Both the position numbers and the translations under genes were made by a program. From JAAYEA01 sp012689325 (GTDB lineage: Bacteria; Chloroflexota; Anaerolineae; JAAYEA01), in the NCBI GenBank assembly GCA_036841525.1, contig DAITVZ010000029.1, forward strand, positions 1-54,533: a DNA stretch of 54,533 nucleotides, written 5' to 3'. Shown here piece after piece: positions 44,101 to 51,784 of the stretch. The notes under the pieces are model-generated. The model did not search any database and had not been told where the DNA came from. It was given only the letters and a program-made list of their open reading frames with translations. Position 1 is the first letter of the stretch; every line of letters starts with the position of its first letter.

Positions 44101-46497
44101 GTAGGTGGCTGCGGCGTACTCGCGCTCCACGTCCCAGTAGCCGATATCCTGCCCGGTCATCAGCAGCGCGCCGCCGCTATCCAGATAGGCGGCCAGGGCA
44201 GGCCAGGCGCCGATATAGCCCGGCGAGTTTTTGGGGTGCGACCAGATCACCACATCGTAAGGGGCCAGGTCGGTGGCGGAGGGGTTGCCCTCCGGAAAGG
44301 CTGCGATATCCCAGACGTCATAATCGTAGAGGTTGGCGCTCAGGGAGCGCTCGTAATAGTCGCCCTTCTTCTCCTGCCGCCAGACGTCGGCATTGACCAG
44401 CAGGATCGTGGGGCCGGCGGGCAGCGCGAGGTTCAGCGTGACCGTCGCGCCAGCGGTGACCGTGAGTGGGGCGGGCTGGACGCCGCGGTAACCAGGGACA
44501 TCGGCAAAGGCGCGCAGGGTATAGGTCCCCGCGGGTAGCCTCAGCGTGTATTGGCCCGCTGCATTGGCCTGGGCGACCACGGGCGTATCCAGGACTTGCA
44601 CCTTGGCGGGAAGGCCCAGCAGGGTGGCGGCGCTGCGGACCGTGCCCTGGACGGTCCCGGCGGGCTGGGCCGTCAGGGCCAAGTCGAGCTGGAGGTTGGC
44701 GTCGCGCATGATCTGGATGCCCGGGACGAGGCCGGGCTGGTAGGCAAAGGAGCTGGCGGTCACGTCGTAGAGGCCCGCGGCGACGTCCAGGCGGTATTCC
44801 CCTTGGGCGTTGCTCAGGGTCTTGGCGGCGCCGCCATGCTCGCGGCTGGCCATGACGATGAGAGCGCCCGGCACGGGCAGTCCCGTCGTGGCGTCGGTCA
44901 CGCGGCCGCGGAGCGAGCCGTGGGGGATGACGGTGCGCACCGCCTGGTAGGCGTCCACGAGGCCCCAGCCGTAGGCGTTATCCGGCCCGGCGGGCCCCAG
45001 CTCCACGGCGGTCTGCATCAGGATCTGCTTGGTCTCGGTGATGGTGAGGGTGGGGTTATCCTTGGCCCCGAGCAAGCGCGTGACGTTGTAGCGGCGGTCG
45101 GCATCCCACAGCAGCGCCGCCAGCCCGGCGACGTGGGGCGTGGCCATGGAGGTGCCGTTCCAGCCTCGCTCATAGCCGCCGCCCGGCACGCTGGAATAGA
45201 TGTCCACGCCGGGCGCGACGATATCGGGCTTGACCTCGCCCCAGGGAGAGGGGCCGCGGCTGCTGAACATGGCAATCTCGCTGTCGATATCTACCGCGCC
45301 GATGGCTACCGCCTCGGGCAGGCTGGCCGGGGCGTTGACGGTCCCTGCGCCCGGGCCCTCGTTGCCGGAGGCAAAGACGGAAAAGATGCCCGCGGCGCGC
45401 CAGGCGCGCAGGGCCTCGCGGAAGGTGAGGTCGGCGCTTTCGTCGCTCCCCCACGAGTTGGAGACGATATCGGGGGCCTTGGCGGGGTCGGGGTTCGCGC
45501 CTAGGAGATCGGTGGGGGCCAATATCCACTGAAAGCCCTCCAGGATCGTGACGTCGGTGGCCTCGCCGGCGTCGGTAAAGATCTTGACGGCGATCCATTC
45601 GGCGCCAGGGGCCACGCCGATCACCTTGCTGCCGTCCGGCTCGGAGCCGACGATGGTGCCCATGGTGTGGGTGCCGTGCCCATTCCCATCCTGCGGCACG
45701 GTGGGGTAGCCGCCCGTCGCGTCGTACCAGTTGTAGCTATGCGAGACCGCGCCGCTATCATAGCCACGGTAGCTGTGCAGCAGCGCGGGATGCTGATAGT
45801 CCACGCCGGTATCCATATTGGCGACGACGATGCCCTGGCCGGTGACGTTAAAGCCGCCCCAGACCAGGTCGGCGCGGATCTGGGTGATGTTCCAGGGGAT
45901 GACGGGCGCGGCTGCGTCAGGCTCAGCCGCGGAACTGGCGCCGGAGGCGGGGCGCGGCGGCAGGGTATGGGTGCGGTTGGGATAGATGTAGGCGACTTCG
46001 GGGCGCGCGGCCAGGCTCAAGAGCGCGTGAAGGTCGCCGGTGACCGCGAGCCCGTTGAAGATGAAGAAAGATTGGAAGGCGCGGACGTGCCCCGCGGCTT
46101 GCAGGGCGGCCAGCGCGGCCACCATGTCCTGCTGCGAGCGCTCCGCCGTCTGGCGCAGGGCATCATAGACGGCCCAGCGTCGTTCCGCCCGGGCGGCGAT
46201 CCGGGCCGCCGGCTCCAGGTCGGCTTGGTCGCGGAGGACCACCAGGAAGGTCGCCTCCGGCGCATCCTTCGGATGCTCTGGCGCATCCGCCGCCGGCTCC
46301 GCATAGAGCGATCGGAGCAGATCCGGGGCGATCTTGGCCGCCAGGGCAGGGGGGAGCGCCTCGCCTTTGAGCGCCAGGGCGTCCAGGTCGGCCTGCGACA
46401 GCGCCGTGTCGGCGCGGGCGGGCAGGGCCAGGGGGGTACTGAATAGCGCGAGAAGCAGGGCCAAGCAGGCCAGCGCAAGCAAGAGGGACCGCTTCAT
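38161..46497 (-). CDS. Giant secreted subtilase with kelch, DUF11 and nidogen-like repeats
   Basis: 2778 residues. A signal peptide (1-29, cleaved after P-A-R-A) and an inhibitor-type propeptide (about 80-180) precede an S8 domain with an intact triad: Asp229 (M-D-T-G-V-D), His274 (H-G-T-H), Ser450 (G-T-S-M-A-T-P), plus oxyanion Asn379. Next come two carboxypeptidase-regulatory-like beta sandwiches (about 528-690), an amidotransferase-like alpha/beta segment (I-W-S-H-P-K-N-S-P-G), a NEW3-type beta domain, about six kelch repeats (about 1035-1340) and a long DUF11 array to the end. Three nidogen-like inserts lie inside the array (about 41405-41985, 40040-40625, 39060-39655), each with W-V-D/E, S-N-G or T-N-G-Q and A-A-F-W-D-D-L. 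The C-terminus is R-R-L-Y-F-P-L-V-F-E. The protein is probably cell-surface or exported; its target is unknown. Confidence 0.9.
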   Translation of the reverse strand: MKRSLLLALACLALLLALFSTPLALPARADTALSQADLDALALKGEALPPALAAKIAPDLLRSLYAEPAADAPEHPKDAPEATFLVVLRDQADLEPAARIAARAERRWAVYDALRQTAERSQQDMVAALAALQAAGHVRAFQSFFIFNGLAVTGDLHALLSLAARPEVAYIYPNRTHTLPPRPASGASSAAEPDAAAPVIPWNITQIRADLVWGGFNVTGQGIVVANMDTGVDYQHPALLHSYRGYDSGAVSHSYNWYDATGGYPTVPQDGNGHGTHTMGTIVGSEPDGSKVIGVAPGAEWIAVKIFTDAGEATDVTILEGFQWILAPTDLLGANPDPAKAPDIVSNSWGSDESADLTFREALRAWRAAGIFSVFASGNEGPGAGTVNAPASLPEAVAIGAVDIDSEIAMFSSRGPSPWGEVKPDIVAPGVDIYSSVPGGGYERGWNGTSMATPHVAGLAALLWDADRRYNVTRLLGAKDNPTLTITETKQILMQTAVELGPAGPDNAYGWGLVDAYQAVRTVIPHGSLRGRVTDATTGLPVPGALIVMASREHGGAAKTLSNAQGEYRLDVAAGLYDVTASSFAYQPGLVPGIQIMRDANLQLDLALTAQPAGTVQGTVRSAATLLGLPAKVQVLDTPVVAQANAAGQYTLRLPAGTYTLRAFADVPGYRGVQPAPLTVTAGATVTLNLALPAGPTILLVNADVWRQEKKGDYYERSLSANLYDYDVWDIAAFPEGNPSATDLAPYDVVIWSHPKNSPGYIGAWPALAAYLDSGGALLMTGQDIGYWDVEREYAAATYRSRLHASYVRDDVNLTQVTGLPAGVLAGLHLTLGVPDSAQNQTYPSEIAPADSLALPIARYVGDGYAGVQIDDCSSRVVYLAFGLEGLGELERQVALARALDWLSQPRQPHDVALAASNRAQSGVMGQSIAFHLSLVNTGQQADAFTLSVTGSAWPVHLLDLDGNPLSTLSLGPCSSAEVVVQVDIPATAGIGEKALLTVVAQSTTQAHVQAEVTLEATAFPTWQTATPLPTPRSRLAAVGIGRQVYVIGGETATSYANNVDIYDPASGAWQSGSAKPTRAAHLSIAAIGAKIYAPGGYNGVGLRALEVYNATANAWSVAASLPEPRYGHATVALDGQIYVMGGLDGERYTQTTWRYNPAADSWTALAAMPQAGAYAAAAALDGKIYVLGGRNATQEDLPYVQIYDPAADAWTLGREMETPRMGAAAVAWDGRIYVVGGGYTAFLDLVERYDPAADRWEALIPLQQGRRTLGLALACGSLYAIGGWDGQYAATNESLTIGSSLIGSALNAGAPLAQPGDTLTYRILLTNGGNQSLPQSSVRQPLPAGASYVPGSATGGATYQEGLDEVRWAGDIAARQTISLTFQARLDASLVPGQTITATAYIDDGQCGPYAKTAATRIAVPDLSASRKALIPAQVASGDTVTCVLTLTNTSLVAAARAALADPVPAGLAYLPGTATGGATFDPERNRLEWRGSVPAGQMTQASYQWVDSDSGDAAFGWVDATGGALLPGGDDDSLGPFPIGFDFEFFRQPYTQFYVNTNGQVLFGEGSNSYTNTYIPRDRAPNNFVAAFWDDLRVGAANLYYQTYGVAPHRYTVIEWHQVERYRTTDRYTFEIILYEGSNAIAIQYQSLTGEYAAGVGASVGLENASGADGLGYLYDGEPTDHQLHDQLALRFWPPPALTPGEQVLTWRYRVQDDLPANTALANTAVITDAQGLVTTLTATAQANLVDLSPSTKEASKAWAAAGDLLDYTITLRNAGAGATEALWTDTLPAELSLITGTLQGPGSPVYDPVGRVLSWSGTVPAGAPATFAFRARLSAESANDQVITNTVQIQTRETGQRWDRAAQTIVKTADLSPSYKQVSHAAPGNYLTSGSLLTYTIGLVNAAPIAALGVALRDPIPANAAYVPGSVTGGARYDAAENAVLWEGDVPAASTASTRYVYQDSRTSAQVAYQWVEIGEFGVDLELGDDDYAYVDLPFPFAFYDATHTRMAIGSNGTLSFDDRYLGRSNTCLPSGNSYDVSALIAAFWDDLNPAQAGRVRYAVLAAAPQRQVVVQWDGVQVVGGGPVTFEAILYEGSNDILVQYKDVAAGLAAEESGATVGLQADAARGLAYSCGAPALADGLAVRFTRQPTPSEHRISFQVAVAEGLPTNAAIANRAVIAQGAAISHTLSVTTTVNVMDLRLSTKTVTPSVAGAGELLTYTITLRNDGIHGSPQVSLVDPLPDWLELITSTISGGAVYDAGLHRLTWQGPLSGTLPYLPGGWQDSDASAVPFAWVDAIGGTEVRGGDDVARGPFPIGFPFGFFGNTYTEFHINSNGQVLFGEGSNRYSNAAIPTAATPNNFIAAFWDDLVCPELGGLYYQTFGDAPHRYTVIQWQNARALGSTSSLTFQVILHEGTSDIVLQYRALSGTKSDGASATVGLENAAGNEGVLYLHDGLPAANLLHNDLAIRFRQPRSAQPSQRVLTFHARVREDAPANHAITNTAVIDNGLGQSLERSATALVNTVDLSPSDKTVDRSLAASGDVLRYTITVRNVGTGVAAGVVVTDPLPASAAYVADSATNGAIYEPERHRITWTGDVGRGASAPFSFAIRTASAIADQTILTNTAQIAFQGLAPLARSAQTLLRSPDITASDKQVSAERAAPGEVVTYTLSIRNTSAVAAAVWLTDALPATLQYVPGSLWASSGQARIEASTVLWQGEVLGQSVVLVRFAAQVGEQALGTVVNTALLRLGDREPLSRSASLTVQRPGRRLYFPLVFE

Positions 46498-46574
46498 GGT
46501 CGGGCTCCTTCCGGGTGGCGCGCAAGGTGCGCCCTGGTGGCGACGTCCCGTGGGCTAGGGGAGCGCCTTTTGTC

Positions 46575-46603
46575 ATTCTATCACGCGCGGCGGGCCGTGT
46601 CAA
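46575..46603 (-). promoter_or_regulatory. Promoter of the giant subtilase gene
   Basis: Minus-strand TTGACA (46598-46603), 17-base spacer, TAGAAT (46575-46580). GGAAGGAG lies before the ATG. Confidence 0.85.
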
Positions 46604-46661
46604 TCGCCCGCAAAGAGGCGGAAAGCGCGCCGCCAGGGGAAGGCGCCCCGGCCCTGTGGAT

Positions 46662-46690
46662 TTGCGGCGTCGCGGCCTCGGTGCTATGCT
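46662..46690 (+). promoter_or_regulatory. Probable promoter of the DODA-family dioxygenase gene
   Basis: TTGCGG (46662-46667), 17-base spacer, TATGCT (46685-46690), 27 bases before the ATG. Confidence 0.5.
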
Positions 46691-46717
46691 GCTACTAGCC
46701 AAAAGTAGGAGGGGATC

Positions 46718-47593
46718 ATGGACCAACCGATGCTCGATCCAAGCGACCAGCACGCCACGGAACCGATGCCGGTCCTCTTTGTCGGGCACGGCAGCCCGAT
46801 GAACGCGATCGAGCGCAACGCCTTCTCCCTGACCTGGCGGCGGGTGGGACAGGTCCTGCCCCAGCCCCGGGCCATCCTGTGCATCTCGGCGCACTGGGAA
46901 ACCTGGGGCACGCTGGTCACGGCCATGGACCGGCCGCGCACCATCCACGACTTTGGAGGCTTTCCCCGGGCGCTCTACGAGGCGCAGTACCCCGCCCCGG
47001 GCAGCCTGGCGCTGGCCCAGCGAGCCCAGGAGGTTCTGCAGGGGATCGCCGTGGGGCTCGATCAGGATTGGGGGCTGGACCACGGGTGCTGGAGCGTGCT
47101 CAAGCCGATGTACCCCGACGCCGATATCCCGGTTGTCCAGCTCAGCCTGGACGCTTCCCTGCCGGGGCCGCGACACTATGCCCTGGCCAAAGCGCTGGCC
47201 CCTTTGAGGCGCCAGGGAGTCCTGGTGCTCGGCAGCGGCAACATGGTACACAACCTGCGCCGGATCGTGCTGCGGAGCGGCAGCTTGGACGACCTGAACA
47301 CGCCCTTTGGCTTGGATTGGGCGCTGGAGGCGAATGCGCTGCTCAAACGGCTGATCGACGAGGGACGCCACGCGGAGCTGGCCGACTATACCCAGTTGGG
47401 CGACGCGGTCCGGCTGGCGGTGCCCACGCCCGAACACTATTTGCCGCTGCTCTATGCGCTCGCTCTGCAGCAGCCGGGGGAAACGGCCCTCTATTTCAAC
47501 GACCAGCCCGTGGGCGGCTCGCTCACCATGACCTCGTTGATCATCGACCAGGGGGCCAGGAACGCCGCCTATGCCAGGGGGCTGGCGGGTTAG
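46718..47593 (+). CDS. ygiD: DODA-family extradiol ring-cleavage dioxygenase
   Basis: A 291-residue class III extradiol-dioxygenase-like protein (LigB/YgiD, 4,5-DOPA dioxygenase type). Metal-site segments are visible: F-V-G-H-G-S-P-M-N near residue 24, S-A-H-W-E-T-W near 60, D-H-G-C-W near 130 and G-S-G-N-M-V-H-N near 177. Real substrates of bacterial members are often unknown; DOPA cleavage is a family annotation. AGGAGGGG is close to the ATG. It is monocistronic, ending at the hairpins at 47659 and 47720. Confidence 0.88.
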   Translation: MDQPMLDPSDQHATEPMPVLFVGHGSPMNAIERNAFSLTWRRVGQVLPQPRAILCISAHWETWGTLVTAMDRPRTIHDFGGFPRALYEAQYPAPGSLALAQRAQEVLQGIAVGLDQDWGLDHGCWSVLKPMYPDADIPVVQLSLDASLPGPRHYALAKALAPLRRQGVLVLGSGNMVHNLRRIVLRSGSLDDLNTPFGLDWALEANALLKRLIDEGRHAELADYTQLGDAVRLAVPTPEHYLPLLYALALQQPGETALYFNDQPVGGSLTMTSLIIDQGARNAAYARGLAG

Positions 47594-47658
47594 CCAAAGA
47601 CAGGGCGCAATACGCGCTGGCGGACGCATCTTGGGGAAAGGTCGGGGGTTATATAAGC

Positions 47659-47688
47659 CAAGCACCGAGGCGATCCGCCGGGTGCTTG
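47659..47688 (+). other. Short stem-loop
   Basis: Perfect 8-bp arms CAAGCACC / GGTGCTTG with a 14-base loop, between the dioxygenase gene and its terminator. Role unknown. Confidence 0.5.
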
Positions 47689-47719
47689 CGCAATCGGTCC
47701 TTCTCCTCCTCCTTGGTTA

Positions 47720-47761
47720 GGGCCCTGGCCGCGCGGACGCGCGGCCAGGGCCCCTGTTTTT
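47720..47761 (+). terminator. Intrinsic terminator of the dioxygenase gene
   Basis: Perfect 15-bp arms (GGGCCCTGGCCGCGC / GCGCGGCCAGGGCCC) with a 4-base loop, followed by CCTGTTTTT. Confidence 0.88.
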
Positions 47762-47766
47762 GTGGC

Positions 47767-48600
47767 TCAGGCGTAAGAGACGCCCAGCTCGTTCAGGATC
47801 TTTTTGAGGGCCTGGGCGGCCCGGCGGAAATTCTCGGGGCCGCTAAAGCCACGGAACTGGCCGGCATGCGCCAGGTGCGGCTCCAACGAGAGAAAGCCGG
47901 TCCAGCCGCTGCCCAACAGCTCTTTGAGGATCTCTTTGACCTGCCCATCGCCCTCGCCCGCGGGGACCACGCGCTGTTCGGCCATGAGCATGTCCTTGAC
48001 GTGGATGTATTCGATATACGGGCGCAGCCGGGCGAAGGCCTTGTCGTTGGGGTACTCGCCGGCGTGCACGAAATTGGCAAAGTCGAAGGCGGCGCGCAGG
48101 GTGGGGCTGTTGACGGTCTGGAGGATGTCCAGGCAGCGATCGCTGGGCATGCCATAGATATCGGCCTCGTTCTCGTGCAGCAGGATCAGCCCCGAGCCCG
48201 CCGCGGCGTCCACCAGGCCCTTCATGCGGCGCATCACCTCGTCGCGGTATTGCAGCGGGTTCTGGTCCTTGGGCAGGTAGAAGGAAAAGAGGCGGATGTA
48301 GGGCGCCCCCAGCTTTTTGGCGATGGCGATGGCGCGCCGGAAGGAGACCAGGTGCTCCTCGAAATCGGCGTCGATGGGCACCTTGCCGATGGGCGAGCCG
48401 ATGGAGGAGATCTTGAACCCGCGCTTGTCCAGCGCGGCCTTGACCTTGTCCAGCTCGTTGTCGGTGAGGGTCATCACGCCCTTGTTCCAGACGCCGCGGA
48501 ACTCGATGTGCTTGATCCCCTCGGTGGCGAGGGTATCCAGTTGCTCCTCCAGGTCGGGCGAAATCTCGTCGGCGAAACCGCTCAGCAAAACTTGGCTCAT
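47767..48600 (-). CDS. Sugar phosphate isomerase/epimerase (xylose-isomerase-like TIM barrel)
   Basis: A 277-residue AP-endonuclease-2-family barrel. Metal ligands typical of the family are seen: L-L-H-E-N-E near residue 138 (Glu), A-F-D-F-A-N-F near 170 (Asp) and Y-I-H-V-K-D near 200 (His), with L-S-L-E-P-H at the end (Glu). The substrate is undetermined. ATG at 48600 follows AGGAGG; the frame extends to 48639 but those codons precede the Shine-Dalgarno. It is 35 bases after the AOR gene and may be co-transcribed. Confidence 0.88.
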   Translation of the reverse strand: MSQVLLSGFADEISPDLEEQLDTLATEGIKHIEFRGVWNKGVMTLTDNELDKVKAALDKRGFKISSIGSPIGKVPIDADFEEHLVSFRRAIAIAKKLGAPYIRLFSFYLPKDQNPLQYRDEVMRRMKGLVDAAAGSGLILLHENEADIYGMPSDRCLDILQTVNSPTLRAAFDFANFVHAGEYPNDKAFARLRPYIEYIHVKDMLMAEQRVVPAGEGDGQVKEILKELLGSGWTGFLSLEPHLAHAGQFRGFSGPENFRRAAQALKKILNELGVSYA

Positions 48601-48635
48601 GGTTGGACCTCCTATGGTTTGTTCGGTGTGATCGA

Positions 48636-50432
48636 TCAAGCCAGCCCAAGCTCGCGAAGCTTGGCTGGCGCGGGGATGCCCTCTTCATCCCAGCCGCGGA
48701 AGGCGTAATAGTCGGCCAGCAGCCGCCCCAGGTGGGGCAGGTGATCGGGGGTGCCGCCCTCGCCGCGCCGGTGGGTGAGAATCCGCGGCGGCAGGGTGTC
48801 GTCCTTGCGGCTGAGGCCCAGGCGGGCGTTGTAGAGCCGCTTCAGGTTGCTGATCCGCTCGCCGGTCTGCATCAGCTCGTCCACGGTCACGTCCCAGCCG
48901 GTGACGCGCTGCAACCAGTTGGCGATATCGGTGAGGTTCACCTTGGCGAACTGGGTGAACTTGCACAGCTTGAGCGAGTCGTAGAGGCACATCATGTCCT
49001 GGTAGCGGGCGTTGATGACGCCGTGCACCGCGTCGTCGGTCCGCTCCGGGTCGCCAAAGCCCAGCTCGGGCATGCCCACGCCGCGCGAGGGGAAACTGGC
49101 CAGCGATTGCAGGTGGCAGGCGCCGCGGGCGGAGGTGGCATAGCCGACGGCCATGCCCGAGTAGGCGCGGGGGTCGTGCATGGGCAGCTCCATCCCCTTG
49201 ACGTGGATGGCGAATTCCAGCGCCCGCCCGCCCAGCGCCTCGGCGGCACGCCGGACGCCCTGGCTCATCAAGCGGCCCAGCGCGGTGCTGCCCTGGGCGA
49301 TCTCGTGGACCAGCCGGACCGCCGACTCGCCGTCGCCCCAGGTGGGCCCGCCCTCGATCAGCCCCTTCTCTTGCGCCTCCATGGCAAAGGCCACCGTGCA
49401 GCCGACGCTGATGGTGTCCAGGCCGTAGCGGTTGCAGAGCTCGTTGAGCTTGGCGATGGCCTCGATGTCGTCGATGAGGCACATGGAGCCGAAGGAGCCC
49501 AGCGTCTCGTACTCGGGCCCGGCGCCCTTGACCCCGGCGAAGGGACCGCTGGTCACCTCCACCTCGCGGCCGCAAGCGATGGGGCAGCCGCCGCAGGCGT
49601 AATTGCCGGTGAGGATGGTCTCGGCCATGTGCGGGCCCGAGATCTTGGCGGCGCCCTCGGGCCAGCTTCCCTTGCGCCAGTTCTGGATGGGCAGGTTGCC
49701 GACGCGCTCAAAGGTCTCGAGGCCGCCGCCGGTGCCGTAATCGTGCATGCGCTTGGTGTTCTCGCGAATCTTGGGCATCGCCTCGCGCACGGAGGCAGCC
49801 AGCCCATCGGCGTCATAGAGCGGCGCGCGCGCCCGGCCGCGGGCGACGATGGCTTTGAGCTTTTTGGAGCCCATCACCGCGCCCAGCCCGGTGCGCCCGG
49901 CCGCCCGGCCCGCGGAGCGCCCGGTCATGATGGCGGCGTGAGGGAGCAGCCGTTCCCCGGCGATCCCGATGCAGACCATCTCGCCGCCCAGGTCGAGGTC
50001 GTAGGTGTCCACGCCCCAATAGGCGGAGGCGTCACGGAGTTGCACCTGGCCGTCCTCGACCTCGAGGTACACGGGAGAGCTGGCCGCGCCGCCGATGAGC
50101 AGGCCGTCGAGGCCGGCGCCCTTGAGCGCGCCCGCCCAGCGCCCGCCGCAATCCGATTCGCCCCAGGCGCCGGTGAGCGGCGAGCGCCCCGCCACGGCGA
50201 AGCGGTCCGAGGTGGGGACGCGGGTGCCGGCGAAGGGGCCGACCATGAAGGCCAGCAGGTTGCCCGGGCCCAGCGGGTCCACCTCCGCGCCCGTCTCGTC
50301 GTAGAGCAGGCGCAGCGCCAGGCCGGTCCCGCCGAGGTACTGGCGCAGCACGCGCTCCTCCAGGGCCAGATAGGTCACCTGGCCGGTGGTCAGGTCGACG
50401 CGGGCGATGCGGTCATGATAGCCAAAGGTCAT
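48636..50432 (-). CDS. aor: Aldehyde:ferredoxin oxidoreductase family (tungsto-pterin enzyme)
   Basis: A 598-residue AOR-family enzyme that oxidises an aldehyde to the acid with ferredoxin, using tungsten-pterin and one [4Fe-4S] cluster. Cluster ligands are Cys280-x2-Cys283-x3-Cys287 (Y-A-C-G-G-C-P-I-A-C) and Cys490 (S-L-K-L-C-K-F), all present. Pterin-binding segments G-R-S-P-L-T-G-A-W and G-R-T-G-L-G-A-V-M-G-S-K-K-L-K-A fit the family. The substrate is unknown. GAGAGGAG precedes the ATG. The MoaD-like gene ends 12 bases upstream, a known pairing. The enzyme implies anaerobic or microaerobic metabolism. Confidence 0.93.
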   Translation of the reverse strand: MTFGYHDRIARVDLTTGQVTYLALEERVLRQYLGGTGLALRLLYDETGAEVDPLGPGNLLAFMVGPFAGTRVPTSDRFAVAGRSPLTGAWGESDCGGRWAGALKGAGLDGLLIGGAASSPVYLEVEDGQVQLRDASAYWGVDTYDLDLGGEMVCIGIAGERLLPHAAIMTGRSAGRAAGRTGLGAVMGSKKLKAIVARGRARAPLYDADGLAASVREAMPKIRENTKRMHDYGTGGGLETFERVGNLPIQNWRKGSWPEGAAKISGPHMAETILTGNYACGGCPIACGREVEVTSGPFAGVKGAGPEYETLGSFGSMCLIDDIEAIAKLNELCNRYGLDTISVGCTVAFAMEAQEKGLIEGGPTWGDGESAVRLVHEIAQGSTALGRLMSQGVRRAAEALGGRALEFAIHVKGMELPMHDPRAYSGMAVGYATSARGACHLQSLASFPSRGVGMPELGFGDPERTDDAVHGVINARYQDMMCLYDSLKLCKFTQFAKVNLTDIANWLQRVTGWDVTVDELMQTGERISNLKRLYNARLGLSRKDDTLPPRILTHRRGEGGTPDHLPHLGRLLADYYAFRGWDEEGIPAPAKLRELGLA

Positions 50433-50444
50433 CCGATACTCCTC

Positions 50445-50726
50445 TCAGCCCCCCGCGGTGGAGGGGAGCAGCTCCAGGGTCATGCCCGGGGCCACGCGAT
50501 CGTCCGGGCGCAGGAAGCGGCCGTCGGCATAGACCAGCAGCTCGCTTTGCAGCAGGTAGCGGTCCTCCACCGGCAGGCGCGGGAAGGCGGCGAACTCGCG
50601 CGGCAGGCGCAACAAGAGCGCGCCCAGGGTGGTGGGCGTGGAAAGCATGAGGGAGACCTCTCGCTTTCCATCCAGCCAGGCGCGAAAAGGGTTCGCGGCC
50701 AAGATGGTGACGGCGGGCGTGGACAT
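50445..50726 (-). CDS. MoaD/ThiS-family ubiquitin-like sulfur carrier
   Basis: A 93-residue beta-grasp protein. It ends in the Gly-Gly that is thiocarboxylated in MoaD and ThiS (P-S-T-A-G-G). A predicted beta-hairpin and L-V-Y-A-D-G-R-F-L-R-P-D-D-R-V-A-P-G-M are typical. Next to an AOR gene it most likely supplies sulfur for the tungsten pterin. It has no Shine-Dalgarno, and a TATAAT lies 6 bases before the ATG, so the mRNA may be leaderless. Confidence 0.85.
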   Translation of the reverse strand: MSTPAVTILAANPFRAWLDGKREVSLMLSTPTTLGALLLRLPREFAAFPRLPVEDRYLLQSELLVYADGRFLRPDDRVAPGMTLELLPSTAGG

Positions 50727-50732
50727 GCGCCT

Positions 50733-50760
50733 ATTATACTAGAGTTGGGGCAGAGACCAA
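50733..50760 (-). promoter_or_regulatory. Promoter of moaD-aor, predicted leaderless
   Basis: Minus-strand TTGGTC (50755-50760, weak), 16-base spacer and perfect TATAAT (50733-50738). The start codon begins at 50726, where transcription itself should start. Confidence 0.65.
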
Positions 50761-50790
50761 ACGGCCGGGATGCCCACTGCCACTTGGTGT

Positions 50791-50796
50791 TATAAT
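50791..50796 (+). promoter_or_regulatory. -10 box of the methyltransferase gene
   Basis: A perfect TATAAT 27 bases before the ATG. No clear -35 was found. Confidence 0.5.
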
Positions 50797-50823
50797 GGCC
50801 TTGGGAGCGAAGGGAGGCGGCGC

Positions 50824-51654
50824 ATGACGACCTACGATCCGGAGTGGCTGCGGGCCTTTTACGACGCCTACGGGGTCAAGGAGTGGGAGCGCTGGGACAA
50901 GCACCTGGTGCAGCGGGTCAAGTTCGAGGTGCACCTGCACTACCTGCGCGAGCACCTGCGCCCTGGCGATCGCGTCCTGGAGATCGGCGCCGGGCCCGGG
51001 CGGTTTACCGTGGAGCTGGCCAAGCTGGTGCAGCGCATCGTGGTGGCGGACATCTCGCCGGTGCAATTGGCGCTCAACCGCGAGAACGCGCCCAAACTGG
51101 GTTACGCCGGGGCCGTGGAGCGCTGGGTCGAGTGCGACATGTGCGACCTGCGGGGGCATTTCGCCGATGGCGAGTTCGACGCGGTGGTCTGTTACGGCGG
51201 CCCGCTGAGCTACGTCTTTGACCAGCGCGACCGGGCGCTGGCGGAGCTGTTGCGGGTGACCCGGCCCGGCGGGCTGCTTTTCCTGGGGGTGATGAGCCTG
51301 TGGGGGACCGTCCACGAGGGCCTGCCCAGCCTGTTCAAGCTGGACTGGGCGGTGAACCGGCGGATCATCGACTCGGGGGACCTCTCGCCGGAGACGCCGG
51401 AGGCGAGCAACAACTATTGTCACCTGTACCGGGCCGCCGAGCTGCGGGCGCTGCTGGAGCGGGCCGGCGCAACCGTGGAGGCCCTCTCGGCCAGCAACTG
51501 CCTCTCCACCACCTGGGGCGAGTTCTTGCAGACTATCCAGGGCGATGCGGAGGCCTGGCGGGAGCTGCTGCGCATGGAGATCGAGGCCTGCCGGGAGCCG
51601 GGCTGCGCCGATCTGGGCAACCACATCATCGCCATCTGCCGCAAGGCGGGCTAG
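50824..51654 (+). CDS. Class I SAM-dependent methyltransferase
   Basis: A 276-residue Rossmann-fold methyltransferase. Motif I is V-L-E-I-G-A-G-P-G-R-F-T near residue 55 (SAM glycine loop), an acidic residue follows (V-V-A-D-I-S), and motif IV region reads F-D-A-V-V-C-Y-G-G. The C-terminal part is a family-specific cap. The substrate is unknown; closest in feel to ubiquinone/SmtA-like methyltransferases. ATG at 50824 follows AGGGAGG; an in-frame extension to 50770 lies across the -10 box and is rejected. Confidence 0.88.
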   Translation: MTTYDPEWLRAFYDAYGVKEWERWDKHLVQRVKFEVHLHYLREHLRPGDRVLEIGAGPGRFTVELAKLVQRIVVADISPVQLALNRENAPKLGYAGAVERWVECDMCDLRGHFADGEFDAVVCYGGPLSYVFDQRDRALAELLRVTRPGGLLFLGVMSLWGTVHEGLPSLFKLDWAVNRRIIDSGDLSPETPEASNNYCHLYRAAELRALLERAGATVEALSASNCLSTTWGEFLQTIQGDAEAWRELLRMEIEACREPGCADLGNHIIAICRKAG

Positions 51655-51672
51655 TTGCGCCCGGCATCCCCC

Positions 51673-51722
51673 GCCCGGCGACCAGTCGCCGGGCTATGCG
51701 ACAGCGCCCGATGGAATCGGGC
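51673..51722. repeat. Double-hairpin intergenic repeat
   Basis: GCCCGGCGAC / GTCGCCGGGC (51673-51694, perfect 10-bp arms, 2-base loop) and GCCCGAT / ATCGGGC (51706-51722). The two-hairpin form resembles REP-like elements common between Chloroflexota genes. It has no T run, so it is not a clear terminator. Confidence 0.6.
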
Positions 51723-51784
51723 TTCTGGGCCTCCGCGGCATGGAGTGCCCAAGCCTGATTCTAGCCGTTCATCGCCGAGCGCGA

